From the NCBI GenBank assembly GCA_910579545.1, contig CAJTVI010000046.1, forward strand, positions 1 through 21,894: a DNA stretch of 21,894 bases, read 5' to 3'. Source of the DNA: an uncultured Oscillospiraceae bacterium (lineage in GTDB: Bacteria; Bacillota; Clostridia; Oscillospirales; Ruminococcaceae). Under the pieces are notes generated by a model. The model did no database searches. It was not told the origin of the DNA and saw only the letters and a list, made by a program, of their open reading frames with translations. The translations under genes and the position numbers were made by a program. Shown here one piece after another: positions 1 to 6,020 of the stretch (its first letter is position 1; the number at the start of each line of letters is the position of its first letter).

Positions 1-101
1 GTCTCTCAAGGCAACAGGACCCCTGCCCCGAAAGCCTTTCAAGACTCTCCCCCGCCCCCGGTTTTAGCCTCCTAAAACTCCTTGAAATGGACACTTCCCC
101 C
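1..101 (-). repeat. Interspersed hairpin element, copy 1 (cut by the window edge)
   Basis: On the minus strand this reads as the first two thirds of the element also found at 2479-2633, 11153-11286 and 21804-21894. It starts near 99-101 with GGGAAGTGTCCATTTC and runs off the window inside the core at GAGAGAC. The core differs from the other copies by one base (TCTTGAAAGG instead of TCTCGAAAGG). Positions 61-78 form a perfect 7-bp stem (GTTTTAG/CTAAAAC) that is only partly kept in copies 2 and 4. Its 3' end points outward, away from the genes in this window. Confidence 0.85.
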
Positions 102-105
102 TAAA

Positions 106-173
106 GGCCGCCCGCGCCGGTGGGCAAGGGCGGCCCGCCGGCGCAAAATGGGGGCGGCGGCCGCTGATTTTTT
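106..173 (+). terminator. Branched GC-rich hairpin with T-run, terminator-like
   Basis: An inner 12-bp stem (114-125 with 133-144, one T-G pair, 7-nt loop) is enclosed by a 7-bp stem (106-112 with 156-162). After the closing stem come five bases and then six T (168-173). On the plus strand this fits an intrinsic terminator for transcription entering from beyond position 1. It also separates repeat copy 1 from the promoter at 182-210. The function is inferred from structure only. Confidence 0.45.
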
Positions 174-181
174 AAAACATC

Positions 182-210
182 TTGCCCCCGCGCCTGTTTT
201 ATAGTATGAT
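182..210 (+). promoter_or_regulatory. Sigma-A-like promoter for the 142-residue protein gene
   Basis: TTGCCC (182-187) and TATGAT (205-210) are separated by 17 nt. The -10 matches the consensus at five of six positions and the -35 at four. It lies just after the T-run of the upstream hairpin and about 45 nt before the start codon at 255. Confidence 0.55.
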
Positions 211-254
211 CGGGGTCGGAACAGCGCGATACGCGCAGGGAAAGGGGCGGCAGG

Positions 255-683
255 ATGGGGTTTGCATGGCCGGGAGGCACGAGCCGGAGGGAGCGGGCGC
301 GGCAGGAGGAAAAGTTCCGCCGCAGGATGTTCCCCTTTGGCGAGGAGCAGCGCGAAGCCGAACTGCGGCTGCTGCGCGGGCTGATCGGGCGCCGCGCGCA
401 GGACAGCGAACTGCTGTTCCAGCTGCTGAGCGCCAAGAGCGCCCTCTGCCCCGATGCGGAGGAGGAGGACGAGGATGGGCCGGACCCCCGCCAGGACGCC
501 CTGCGGGATTGGCTGCGCAGCCAGCTGGCCCGCGGGTTTGCCCCGGCCGACCGCGCCGTGTTCTGGGCGCTGGCCGAACTGGAGCAGCCGATGCAGGCCC
601 TTAGCGAACTGCCCGGCCCGGAGGCGGTCCGCCGGCGCGCCGGCGAACTGCTGCGCGACCACCCCGCCCTGCTGAAAAAATGA
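255..683 (+). CDS. Hypothetical helical protein, 142 aa
   Basis: I do not recognise this protein. The ATG at 255 is preceded by AAAGGGG with a 7-nt gap, and a good promoter lies upstream. The N-terminal quarter is rich in Arg, Glu and Gln. Residues around 72-80 are an acidic run (EEEDED). The C-terminal part has regular Leu/Ala heptad-like spacing typical of packed amphipathic helices. No signal peptide or membrane segment is seen, so it is probably cytoplasmic. Third-position GC matches the surrounding genes, which supports a real gene. It ends 52 nt before the dehydrogenase pair and could be co-transcribed with it. It may be a small adaptor or a lineage-restricted protein; no function can be assigned from sequence. 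Confidence 0.6.
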   Translation: MGFAWPGGTSRRERARQEEKFRRRMFPFGEEQREAELRLLRGLIGRRAQDSELLFQLLSAKSALCPDAEEEDEDGPDPRQDALRDWLRSQLARGFAPADRAVFWALAELEQPMQALSELPGPEAVRRRAGELLRDHPALLKK

Positions 684-735
684 CCCCCGCCGGGCAGGGC
701 CCGGCGCGGGAAAGTAAAAAAGGAGCGTTTTGCAT

Positions 736-1536
736 ATGGAAACAAAAAAACTGGCGCTGGTGGGGTGCGGTTTTTTGGGCGGCATTGTGGCCGACGCCTG
801 CGCCGCCGGGCTGCTGAGCGGCTACCGGCTGGTGGGGGCATACAGCCGCACGGCCCAAAAAACAAACGCCGTGGCGCAAAAAACCGGCTGCAGGGCCTGC
901 GCCTCGCTGGACGAGGTGCTGGCGCTTGAGCCGGACTATGTGGTGGAGACCGCCTCGGTTGCCATGGCAAAGGAGATGGCCCTGCCGGTGCTTTGCAGCG
1001 GGGCAAACCTGGTATTGGTTTCGATCGGCGCCCTGGCGGACAGCGCCTTCCGCGCCGAGGTGGAGGCGGCCGCCCGGGCGCATGGGGTCAAGGTGCACAT
1101 TGCCTCGGGGGCGGTGGGCGGCTTTGACGTGCTGCGCACCGTTTCGCTGATGGCCCGGGCCCAGAACCTGCCCGAGACCGCCGGCATTGTGACCCGCAAG
1201 GGCCCGCAGTCTTTGCAGGGCACCCCGCTTTACCGGGAGGAACTTAACGCCGCGGAGGGCGAGACCCAGGTGCTTTGCGGCACTGCGGCCGACGCCATTG
1301 CCCTGCTGCCCACCAAGGTAAACGTGGCGGTGGCCGCCTCGCTGGCCACCACCGGGCCGGATACCGCCAGCGCCCGCATTTTGAGCCTGCCCGGCTTTGC
1401 GGGGGACGACCACTGCATCACCGCCGAGATCGACGGGGTAAAGGCGGTGGTGGACGTTTACTCCCGCACGGCCGACATTGCCGGCTGGAGCGTTGTGGCG
1501 CTGCTGCGCAACCTGGATTCGCCCATTATGCTGTAA
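736..1536 (+). CDS. nadX: L-aspartate dehydrogenase family protein (NadX/DUF108)
   Basis: 266 residues. The ATG at 736 has AGGAG 10 nt upstream; an in-frame TTG at 730 is only 4 nt from that site and is less likely. The N-terminal Rossmann fold has VGCGFLGG (about residues 8-15). Its second strand ends in AYSRT, where an Arg after the strand usually indicates NADP(H). The family's central ETAS, SGAVGGFDVL and TRKGPQSL segments and the LPTKVNVAVAASLA helix are present, followed by a conserved His near DDHCITAEIDG. Known members convert aspartate to iminoaspartate for NAD synthesis or the reverse amination. No nadA or nadC lies nearby. The next gene, 19 nt downstream, is another dehydrogenase, so a catabolic or different amino-acid substrate is possible. 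The family is confident; the substrate is not. Confidence 0.8.
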   Translation: METKKLALVGCGFLGGIVADACAAGLLSGYRLVGAYSRTAQKTNAVAQKTGCRACASLDEVLALEPDYVVETASVAMAKEMALPVLCSGANLVLVSIGALADSAFRAEVEAAARAHGVKVHIASGAVGGFDVLRTVSLMARAQNLPETAGIVTRKGPQSLQGTPLYREELNAAEGETQVLCGTAADAIALLPTKVNVAVAASLATTGPDTASARILSLPGFAGDDHCITAEIDGVKAVVDVYSRTADIAGWSVVALLRNLDSPIML

Positions 1537-1555
1537 GGATAAGGAGGGTTTTGCC

Positions 1556-2452
1556 GTGTTTGAAAAACTGGTGGCGATCGAGCCGGTGAGCCTGGTGCCT
1601 CCCGCCGAGGAGCAGCTGCGCCAATACGCCCGCCAGGTGGTGCTGCACAGGGATATCCCGCGGGATGACGCCGAAATTGCCGGGCGTATTGGGGACGCGG
1701 ACGCGGTGCTGCTGAGTTATACCTCCCGCCTGGGCCGGGCGGTGATGGAGCGGTGCCCCAACCTGCGGTATGTGGGCATGTGCTGCTCGCTTTACTCGGA
1801 GGAGAGCGCCAATGTGGACATCCCCTACGCCCGGCAGCGGGGCATCGACGTGCGGGGCATCCGGGATTACGGCGACCGCGGCGTAGTGGAGTATGTGCTG
1901 TGGCAGCTGGTGGAGATCCTGCATGGGTTTGGCGGCCAGCCGGGCTGGGAGGCGGTGCCGCGGGAGATCACCGGCCTGCGGGCCGGCATTGTGGGCCTGG
2001 GCACCTCGGGCGGGATGATCGCAGAGGCGCTGCGGTTTATGGGGGCGGATGTGCGGTACTACAGCCGCACCCGCAAGCCCGAAGCCGAGGGCCGCGGCAT
2101 CCGCTACCAGCCGCTGGACGCGCTTTTGCGCGAGTGCGAGGCGGTGTTTACCTGCCTGAACAAGAACGTGATCCTGCTGCACGAGGAGCAGTTTGCCCAG
2201 CTTGGCAGCCGCAAGATTTTATTCAACACCTCGATCGGCCCGGCCGCCGACCTTGCGGCCTTAGAGCGCTGGCTCGGGGATGGACGCAATCTGTTTTGCT
2301 GCGACACGGTGGGCGCGCTGGGCAGCGAGGGCCTGCTGGTCCGGCCGAACGTTTTATGCGTGAATACCTCGGCCGGGCGCACTCGCGAGGCCTTTGTGCT
2401 GCTGAGCCAGAAGGTGCTGGCCAACATTCAGGACCATCTGGAGGGCCGCTGA
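1556..2452 (+). CDS. D-2-hydroxyacid dehydrogenase-like oxidoreductase
   Basis: 298 residues. The GTG start at 1556 has AAGGAGGG ending 7 nt upstream; the frame stays open further upstream but only inside the preceding gene. The catalytic-domain N-terminus (about 1-95) is followed by the family's RGIRDYGDRGVVEYVLWQL helix and a dinucleotide fold with G147-x-G149-x-x-G152. The second strand ends YYSRTRK, suggesting NADP(H). The usual catalytic NTARG is NTSIG (about 224-228) and the usual PHxAG is VNTSAG (about 269-274), so the expected Arg and His are not visible. It lies 19 nt after the aspartate dehydrogenase-like gene and is almost certainly co-transcribed. It may act on an unusual substrate or be a binding/regulatory relative. 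Confidence 0.8.
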   Translation: MFEKLVAIEPVSLVPPAEEQLRQYARQVVLHRDIPRDDAEIAGRIGDADAVLLSYTSRLGRAVMERCPNLRYVGMCCSLYSEESANVDIPYARQRGIDVRGIRDYGDRGVVEYVLWQLVEILHGFGGQPGWEAVPREITGLRAGIVGLGTSGGMIAEALRFMGADVRYYSRTRKPEAEGRGIRYQPLDALLRECEAVFTCLNKNVILLHEEQFAQLGSRKILFNTSIGPAADLAALERWLGDGRNLFCCDTVGALGSEGLLVRPNVLCVNTSAGRTREAFVLLSQKVLANIQDHLEGR

Positions 2453-2478
2453 AACCGGCGGACGGCCGGATGAATAAA

Positions 2479-2633
2479 GGGAGCGTCCATTTCAAGGAGT
2501 ATCAGGGAGCTAAGGCCGGGTGTGGGGGAGAGTCTCGAAAGGCTTTCGGGGCAGGGGTCCTGTTGCCTTGAGAGACTGCTCCCACGCACCCGGCCGGGGC
2601 TGGCGGACACCTCTCCCCGGTTTGGTCACTCCC
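2479..2633 (+). repeat. Interspersed hairpin element, copy 2 (complete)
   Basis: This is the longest complete copy (155 bp). The 5' edge GGGAGCGTCCA is an imperfect inverted repeat of the 3' edge (TGGTCACTCCC). Positions 2514-2536 pair with 2570-2595 to make a long stem: GGCCGGGTG with CACCCGGCC is perfect, then GGGAG with CTCCC and GTCTC with GAGAC. The apex contains AAGGC/GCCTT and CAGG/CCTG stems. The flanks are TGAATAAA (2471-2478) and TAAATAAA (2634-2641), a possible target duplication with one mismatch. It sits between the dehydrogenase gene and the rpmB promoter. Confidence 0.85.
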
Positions 2634-2648
2634 TAAATAAAAAAGGTC

Positions 2649-2677
2649 TTGCATTTTTGTGCGGATTCTGCTAAAAT
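2649..2677 (+). promoter_or_regulatory. rpmB promoter
   Basis: TTGCAT (2649-2654) and TAAAAT (2672-2677) are separated by 17 nt, in a locally AT-rich stretch. The -10 ends 35 nt before the rpmB start. The -35 starts 15 nt after the last base of repeat copy 2. Confidence 0.7.
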
Positions 2678-2712
2678 TATCTGGCTACCAAAAGAAGAGG
2701 AGGTGCAGCAGT

Positions 2713-2901
2713 ATGGCAAAGTGTGATTGTTGTGGCAAGGGCGTTGCCTTTGGCATCCAGGTTTCTCACTCTCATCGTCGGAGCAACCGTACCTGGAAAC
2801 CCAATGTAAAGCGCGTGAAGGCGATTGTAGACGGTTCTCCGAAATACATCTATGCCTGCACCCGTTGCCTGCGTTCGGGGAAAGTTACCCGCGCGCTGTA
2901 A
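2713..2901 (+). CDS. rpmB: 50S ribosomal protein L28
   Basis: 62 residues, the usual bacterial length. The ATG at 2713 follows AGAGGAGGT with a good gap. It is the zinc-binding form: Cys4 and Cys7 near the N-terminus (KCDCCGKG) and Cys49 and Cys52 near the C-terminus (ACTRCLRSGKV). The SHSHRRSNRTWKPN segment is a hallmark of L28. The protein binds 23S rRNA in the large subunit. It is transcribed alone from its own promoter (2649-2677) and ends 16 nt before an intrinsic terminator. Its codons are less GC-biased than those of its neighbours (for example tct, cgt, gtt), as expected for a highly expressed ribosomal gene. Confidence 0.98.
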   Translation: MAKCDCCGKGVAFGIQVSHSHRRSNRTWKPNVKRVKAIVDGSPKYIYACTRCLRSGKVTRAL

Positions 2902-2917
2902 CCCTTTGCATGAGCGG

Positions 2918-2947
2918 GCCGGTCACTGTGTGGCCGGCTTTTGTTGT
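2918..2947 (+). terminator. Intrinsic terminator of rpmB
   Basis: GCCGGTCAC (2918-2926) pairs with GTGGCCGGC (2930-2938), nine pairs including one T-G, over a three-base loop. TTTTGTTGT follows. Confidence 0.85.
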
Positions 2948-3000
2948 ATGCCGCGGCCGCTTGCCCGGCAAAAATGGCGCAAAAAAGGAGACAGCAGGCC

Positions 3001-3765
3001 ATGCAGCCACAATACTATACGCATTACAGCCAGTATCTGCACCGGCAGATGGAGTTTAAGCAGTACGGCGAGGGCGGCACGCCCTGCCTTGCGCTGCCCA
3101 CCGGCGGCGGGCGCTTTTACGAGTGGGAGGACGCCGGCATGACCGGCGCGCTGGCCGGGCTGATCGGGGCCGGGCGCATCACCCTGTTCTGCGCCGACGG
3201 CGTGTACGGCGAAAGCTGGCTGGGCAGGGGCGAAGCGCGCCGCCGGGCCGAAACCCAGGAGCGCTGGCACGCCTATTTGTGCGAGGAGCTGTACCCCGAA
3301 CTGCAAAAGCGCTGCCCCGGCCGCCCGGCGCTGGCGCTGGGCTGCGATCTGGGCGCGGCCGCGGCGGTGCTGCTGGCCCTGCGCGCGCCGGAGCGGTTTG
3401 CCGGCTGCGCGGCGCTTTCGGGCCGGTACGGCGCGGCCGGCTTTTTTGACGAAAACGCCGGGGACGACCTTGTGTTCCGCAACGACCCCTTGCAGTTTTT
3501 GCCCGCCCTGCCCGCCGGGCACCCCAGGCTGCAGGCGCTTGCCGCAAGCAGCATCTGGCTTTGCGCCGGGCAGGCGCCGGATGAGGCCGAGGCCCTTGCC
3601 AGCACACAGGCCCTGTGCGAAGCGATGCAAAAGAAGGGGCTGGATCCCCATCTGGACGTGTGGGGCTATGACGTGACCCACAGCTGGGCCTGGTGGCACA
3701 AGCAGATGCCCTACCTTTTGGAGAAGGCGCTGGATTCTTTGGAGCCTGCCGCCCCCCTTGCATAA
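3001..3765 (+). CDS. Esterase-like alpha/beta-hydrolase fold protein with Asp at the nucleophile elbow
   Basis: 254 residues. The ATG at 3001 has AAGGAG 10 nt upstream. The N-terminus (MEFKQYGEGGTPCLALPTGGGRFYEWED) and the middle and C-terminal blocks (PERFAGCAALSGRYG, and THSWAWWHKQMPYLL with His227) resemble the esterase-D-like predicted hydrolases of Firmicutes. The expected G-x-S-x-G elbow is G114-C-D116-L-G118, so the usual nucleophilic Ser is Asp. Asp is used there by haloalkane dehalogenases and epoxide hydrolases, but the rest of the sequence does not look like those families. No signal peptide is seen, so it is probably cytoplasmic. It has no obvious partner genes: rpmB's terminator lies upstream and a bidirectional terminator downstream. 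Activity and substrate are unknown; it may be a pseudoenzyme. Confidence 0.7.
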   Translation: MQPQYYTHYSQYLHRQMEFKQYGEGGTPCLALPTGGGRFYEWEDAGMTGALAGLIGAGRITLFCADGVYGESWLGRGEARRRAETQERWHAYLCEELYPELQKRCPGRPALALGCDLGAAAAVLLALRAPERFAGCAALSGRYGAAGFFDENAGDDLVFRNDPLQFLPALPAGHPRLQALAASSIWLCAGQAPDEAEALASTQALCEAMQKKGLDPHLDVWGYDVTHSWAWWHKQMPYLLEKALDSLEPAAPLA

Positions 3766-3817
3766 CCCATAAAGGGATGCGGGGCGCGGCCCCTTGCGAA
3801 ACGCCCCTTTGCATAAC
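3758..3817 (+). repeat. Short direct repeat around the hydrolase stop codon
   Basis: TTGCATAAC occurs at 3758-3766, where it includes the hydrolase stop codon, and again at 3809-3817. Both are preceded by a C-run and followed by an A-rich stretch. The period is 51 nt. It looks like a local duplication of the gene's 3' end. Confidence 0.4.
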
Positions 3818-3827
3818 ACACAAAAAG

Positions 3828-3867
3828 CACCCCCGCCGGGAAGGGTTTTCCGGCGGGGGCATTCTTT
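3828..3867. terminator. Bidirectional intrinsic terminator
   Basis: CCCCCGCCGG (3830-3839) pairs perfectly with CCGGCGGGGG (3850-3859), extended by three more pairs to a 4-nt loop. On the plus strand a T-rich tract (attcttttt) follows; on the minus strand the tract is gcttttt. It serves both converging genes, the hydrolase (plus) and the methyltransferase (minus). Confidence 0.85.
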
Positions 3868-3874
3868 TTGCACG

Positions 3875-4672
3875 TCAGTTCCGGCCCACAAACAGCAGGT
3901 GGTTGCTCATGCCCAAAAACTCGGGCTTTTCGCAGATATAAAAGTGGTAGCGCAGGTACTGGGCATAGTCCGCGGGCGGCAGGGCGTTGATCTTGTCTTC
4001 CAGCAGCTCGCTGGCGCCGTCCGCCGCAACCTCGTGCAGGATGTGCACCCCGGCCCGGCGCAGCATGGCGCGGCAGGCGTCCACCGTGTGGAATACAAAG
4101 GGGAAATCCTCCTGGCGGAAGGTCTCTTTGTTGTAGCTGCCGTTTGTAAAATAGTCCGGCCGGCAGGCAAACTCGGTCAGATGCACCATGTCGTTGGAGA
4201 TAAAAGCAAAGAACAGCCAGCCCCCCGGCCGGCACACCCGCCTTGCCTCGGCAATGCAGGCCTGACGGTCCCGCTCGCGGTGCAGGTGGTAGAGCGGCCC
4301 CAGCAGCAGCACCCCGTCAAAGCTGGCGTCCGGCCAGCGGCCAAGGTCCACCGCGTTGCCCTGTACCAGTTCGATTGGGTCGGCGGGGGTGAGCTTTTGC
4401 CGGAAGGCCCGCAGGTTTGCCTGGGCCAGCTCCAGCGCCGACACCTGATACCCTTTGCGGGCAAAATAGAGGCTGTACTCCCCCGCCCCGGCCCCCACGT
4501 CCAGCAGCCGGCTGCCCGGCCCAAGGGCCTGCTCGATATACCGCAGGGTGGTGAGGAACTCGACCCGGGCCGCCTGGCTGCGGCTGAGCCGGGTATTTTC
4601 GTTAAAAAGCTCGTAGGTTTTTTGGACCTGCTCGGTTTCGTCCTGGATCCTGTACAGCTCCTCAAAATCCAT
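3875..4672 (-). CDS. Class I SAM-dependent methyltransferase
   Basis: 265 residues. The ATG is preceded on the minus strand by an AAAGGGGGAGAGGG tract. Motif I is LLDVGAGAGEYS (about 56-67), with Asp58 and the Gly-rich loop binding S-adenosylmethionine. The acidic residue ending strand 2 is Glu81 (VSALEL). GNAVDL and FDGVLLLGPLYHL correspond to motifs II/III. Its N-terminal helix (FNENTRLSRSQAARVEFLTTLRY) matches small-molecule methyltransferases of Firmicutes often annotated UbiE-like. The acceptor substrate cannot be read from sequence. It follows the asparaginase gene by 88 nt, with its own extended -10 in the gap, and ends at a bidirectional terminator. Confidence 0.9.
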   Translation of the reverse strand: MDFEELYRIQDETEQVQKTYELFNENTRLSRSQAARVEFLTTLRYIEQALGPGSRLLDVGAGAGEYSLYFARKGYQVSALELAQANLRAFRQKLTPADPIELVQGNAVDLGRWPDASFDGVLLLGPLYHLHRERDRQACIAEARRVCRPGGWLFFAFISNDMVHLTEFACRPDYFTNGSYNKETFRQEDFPFVFHTVDACRAMLRRAGVHILHEVAADGASELLEDKINALPPADYAQYLRYHFYICEKPEFLGMSNHLLFVGRN

Positions 4673-4730
4673 GCGCCCTCTCCCCCTTTCACATTGCGCG
4701 CTTTCTGCCTGCGCGGGCAGTTATTCGCCT

Positions 4731-4739
4731 ATTGTACCA
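4731..4739 (-). promoter_or_regulatory. Extended -10 promoter for the methyltransferase gene
   Basis: Minus-strand TGGTACAAT, an extended -10 (TGn plus TACAAT), ends 58 nt before the methyltransferase ATG. No convincing -35 is seen, which is common for extended -10 promoters. It would let the methyltransferase be expressed independently of the asparaginase gene. Confidence 0.45.
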
Positions 4740-4760
4740 CGGCAGGGGGCGCGGCGCGGG

Positions 4761-5762
4761 TTACAGATAGGTGTCAAAGTTGATGCGGCTGTAAAAGCCC
4801 CGCTCGATGGCCGCGTAGTCAAGGCCCGGCTGGCCCATCAGCCACATGATCTTGGCGCAGCAGGCCTCTAAGGTCATGTCCCGCGCCTCCAAAAAGCGGA
4901 ACTGCTTTTTCAGCTGGCCGCCCACCGCGTACACCCCCACGTTGCTGCCCTCGTAGGGCACCTGGGTGGCCAGCAGGATGATCTTTTCGTGGGCGGCGTA
5001 CCCCCGCAGCGCCGCCGCCAATTCGCGCGCGAGGAGGTCCGGCATGCCGCCCACCCCAAAGCTTTCGATCACGATGCAGTCGTACAATTCCAGCACCGGG
5101 GCCAGGATGGCGGGCGAAAGCCCGGGGGTGAGCTTGAGCAGGAAGAGCTTTTGGTTCAAGGCATTGTAAAACCGCACCGGGCCGGCGGGCGCGGGCGGCT
5201 CGATATAGCGCACCAGCCCATCCTCCCGCACATGGGCAAGGCAGGGGAAGTTGATGCTGGTAAAGGCGTCGTAGCTGTAGGTTTTGACCTTTTTGGCCCG
5301 GGTGCCGGCGATGACGAGCCCGTCAAACACCACCATCACCCCGCGCGAGGCGGCGTCCAGCGCGCAGAGCACGCTGTCCCGCAGGTTCTTTTTGGCGTCG
5401 GTGATCTCCCAGGAGATCGGCTTTTGCGCCCCGGTGAGGATGATGGGCTTGCCGGCGTCCTGGATGAGGTAGGATAGCGCCGCCGCCGTGTGGGCCATGG
5501 TGTCGGTGCCGTGGCAGACGATGAACCCATCGTAGGCGTCGTACTCCTGCCGGATGGTGTCGGCCAGGCGCAGCCAGTGGGCCGGGCTCATGTTGGTGCT
5601 GTCGATGCTGTAAAGCGCCCGGGTGGCGGGCTGGCAGAGCTCGTCCAGCTCGGGCATCCTTGCCAGCAGCTCCTCGCTGGAAAGGGCCGGGGCCAGCCCC
5701 TGCGGGGTTTTGGCCGAGGCGATGGTGCCCCCGGTGGTGATAAAAAGCAGATTCTTTTTCAT
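4761..5762 (-). CDS. ansA: L-asparaginase, type I cytoplasmic
   Basis: 333 residues from the ATG at 5762, which gives the standard family N-terminus MKKNLLFITTGGTIAS; the frame stays open upstream but that part is Lys/Arg-rich and unrelated. Asparaginases hydrolyse asparagine to aspartate and ammonia. Thr13 in TTGGTIAS is the nucleophile. D54-S55 (YSIDSTNMSP) and T86-D87 (CHGTDTMAHTAAALS) match the substrate-binding and second catalytic motifs, and LTGAQKP follows. There is no signal peptide, fitting the cytoplasmic type I class rather than periplasmic type II. The ribosome site (AAAAAAGGA) is about 11 nt from the ATG, slightly long. The upstream region shows a minus-strand TATAAG (5837-5832) with no proper -35. 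Confidence 0.93.
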   Translation of the reverse strand: MKKNLLFITTGGTIASAKTPQGLAPALSSEELLARMPELDELCQPATRALYSIDSTNMSPAHWLRLADTIRQEYDAYDGFIVCHGTDTMAHTAAALSYLIQDAGKPIILTGAQKPISWEITDAKKNLRDSVLCALDAASRGVMVVFDGLVIAGTRAKKVKTYSYDAFTSINFPCLAHVREDGLVRYIEPPAPAGPVRFYNALNQKLFLLKLTPGLSPAILAPVLELYDCIVIESFGVGGMPDLLARELAAALRGYAAHEKIILLATQVPYEGSNVGVYAVGGQLKKQFRFLEARDMTLEACCAKIMWLMGQPGLDYAAIERGFYSRINFDTYL

Positions 5763-5913
5763 GCGGTTCTTCGTCCTTTTTTGGGGTGTTGCGCGCTTTC
5801 CGCCTTGCTTTGCCGGGTGCGGCGGGCGCTGCTTATAGCTTACCCGTTTGGCGCGGCTTTTGCAAGCTGTGCGGGCGGTATTTTGGGGTTGGGCATTTTT
5901 CACAAATTGTTCA

Positions 5914-5941
5914 TTGACTTTTTTACCTTTCGTGCTAATAT
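5914..5941 (+). promoter_or_regulatory. Promoter of the marR-ABC operon
   Basis: TTGACT (5914-5919) and TAATAT (5936-5941) are separated by 16 nt, with TGC just before the -10 (extended -10). The predicted start is near 5948, giving a leader of about 150 nt before marR. Confidence 0.65.
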
Positions 5942-5947
5942 GTAAAT

Positions 5948-5975
5948 CGGTTAATTATTCTGCGGTTAACGATCG
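5948..5975 (+). promoter_or_regulatory. Possible MarR operator
   Basis: CGGTTAA occurs at 5948-5954 and again at 5963-5969, a 15-nt period. TCGGTTAA and TTAACGA also form an imperfect inverted repeat. The site overlaps the expected transcription start of the marR operon. MarR proteins commonly repress their own operon from sites at this position. The binding role is inference. Confidence 0.35.
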
Positions 5976-5980
5976 ACCCC

Positions 5981-6020
5981 GCTGCAAAAACCCGCCCGCC
6001 GGGCGGCGCTTTTGCGCAGC
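5981..6020 (+). other. Hairpin in the marR operon leader; terminator-like on the minus strand
   Basis: CCGCCC (5992-5997) pairs with GGGCGG (6001-6006). GCTGC and AAAA on the left pair further out with TTTT and GCAGC on the right. Read on the minus strand, the inner stem is followed by GGTTTTTG, so it could also stop antisense transcription running toward the asparaginase gene. The rest of the 5763-6096 gap shows only the promoter elements listed here. Confidence 0.4.

Noticed and set aside
3794..4783. A 329-codon plus-strand frame over the methyltransferase
   Set aside because: It passes through the bidirectional terminator and opposes a methyltransferase with a clean SAM-binding motif.
5763..5903. 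Upstream extension of the asparaginase by 47 residues
   Set aside because: The extension is Lys/Arg/Gln-rich, unrelated to the family, and passes through the likely promoter; the MKKNLLF start matches known N-termini.
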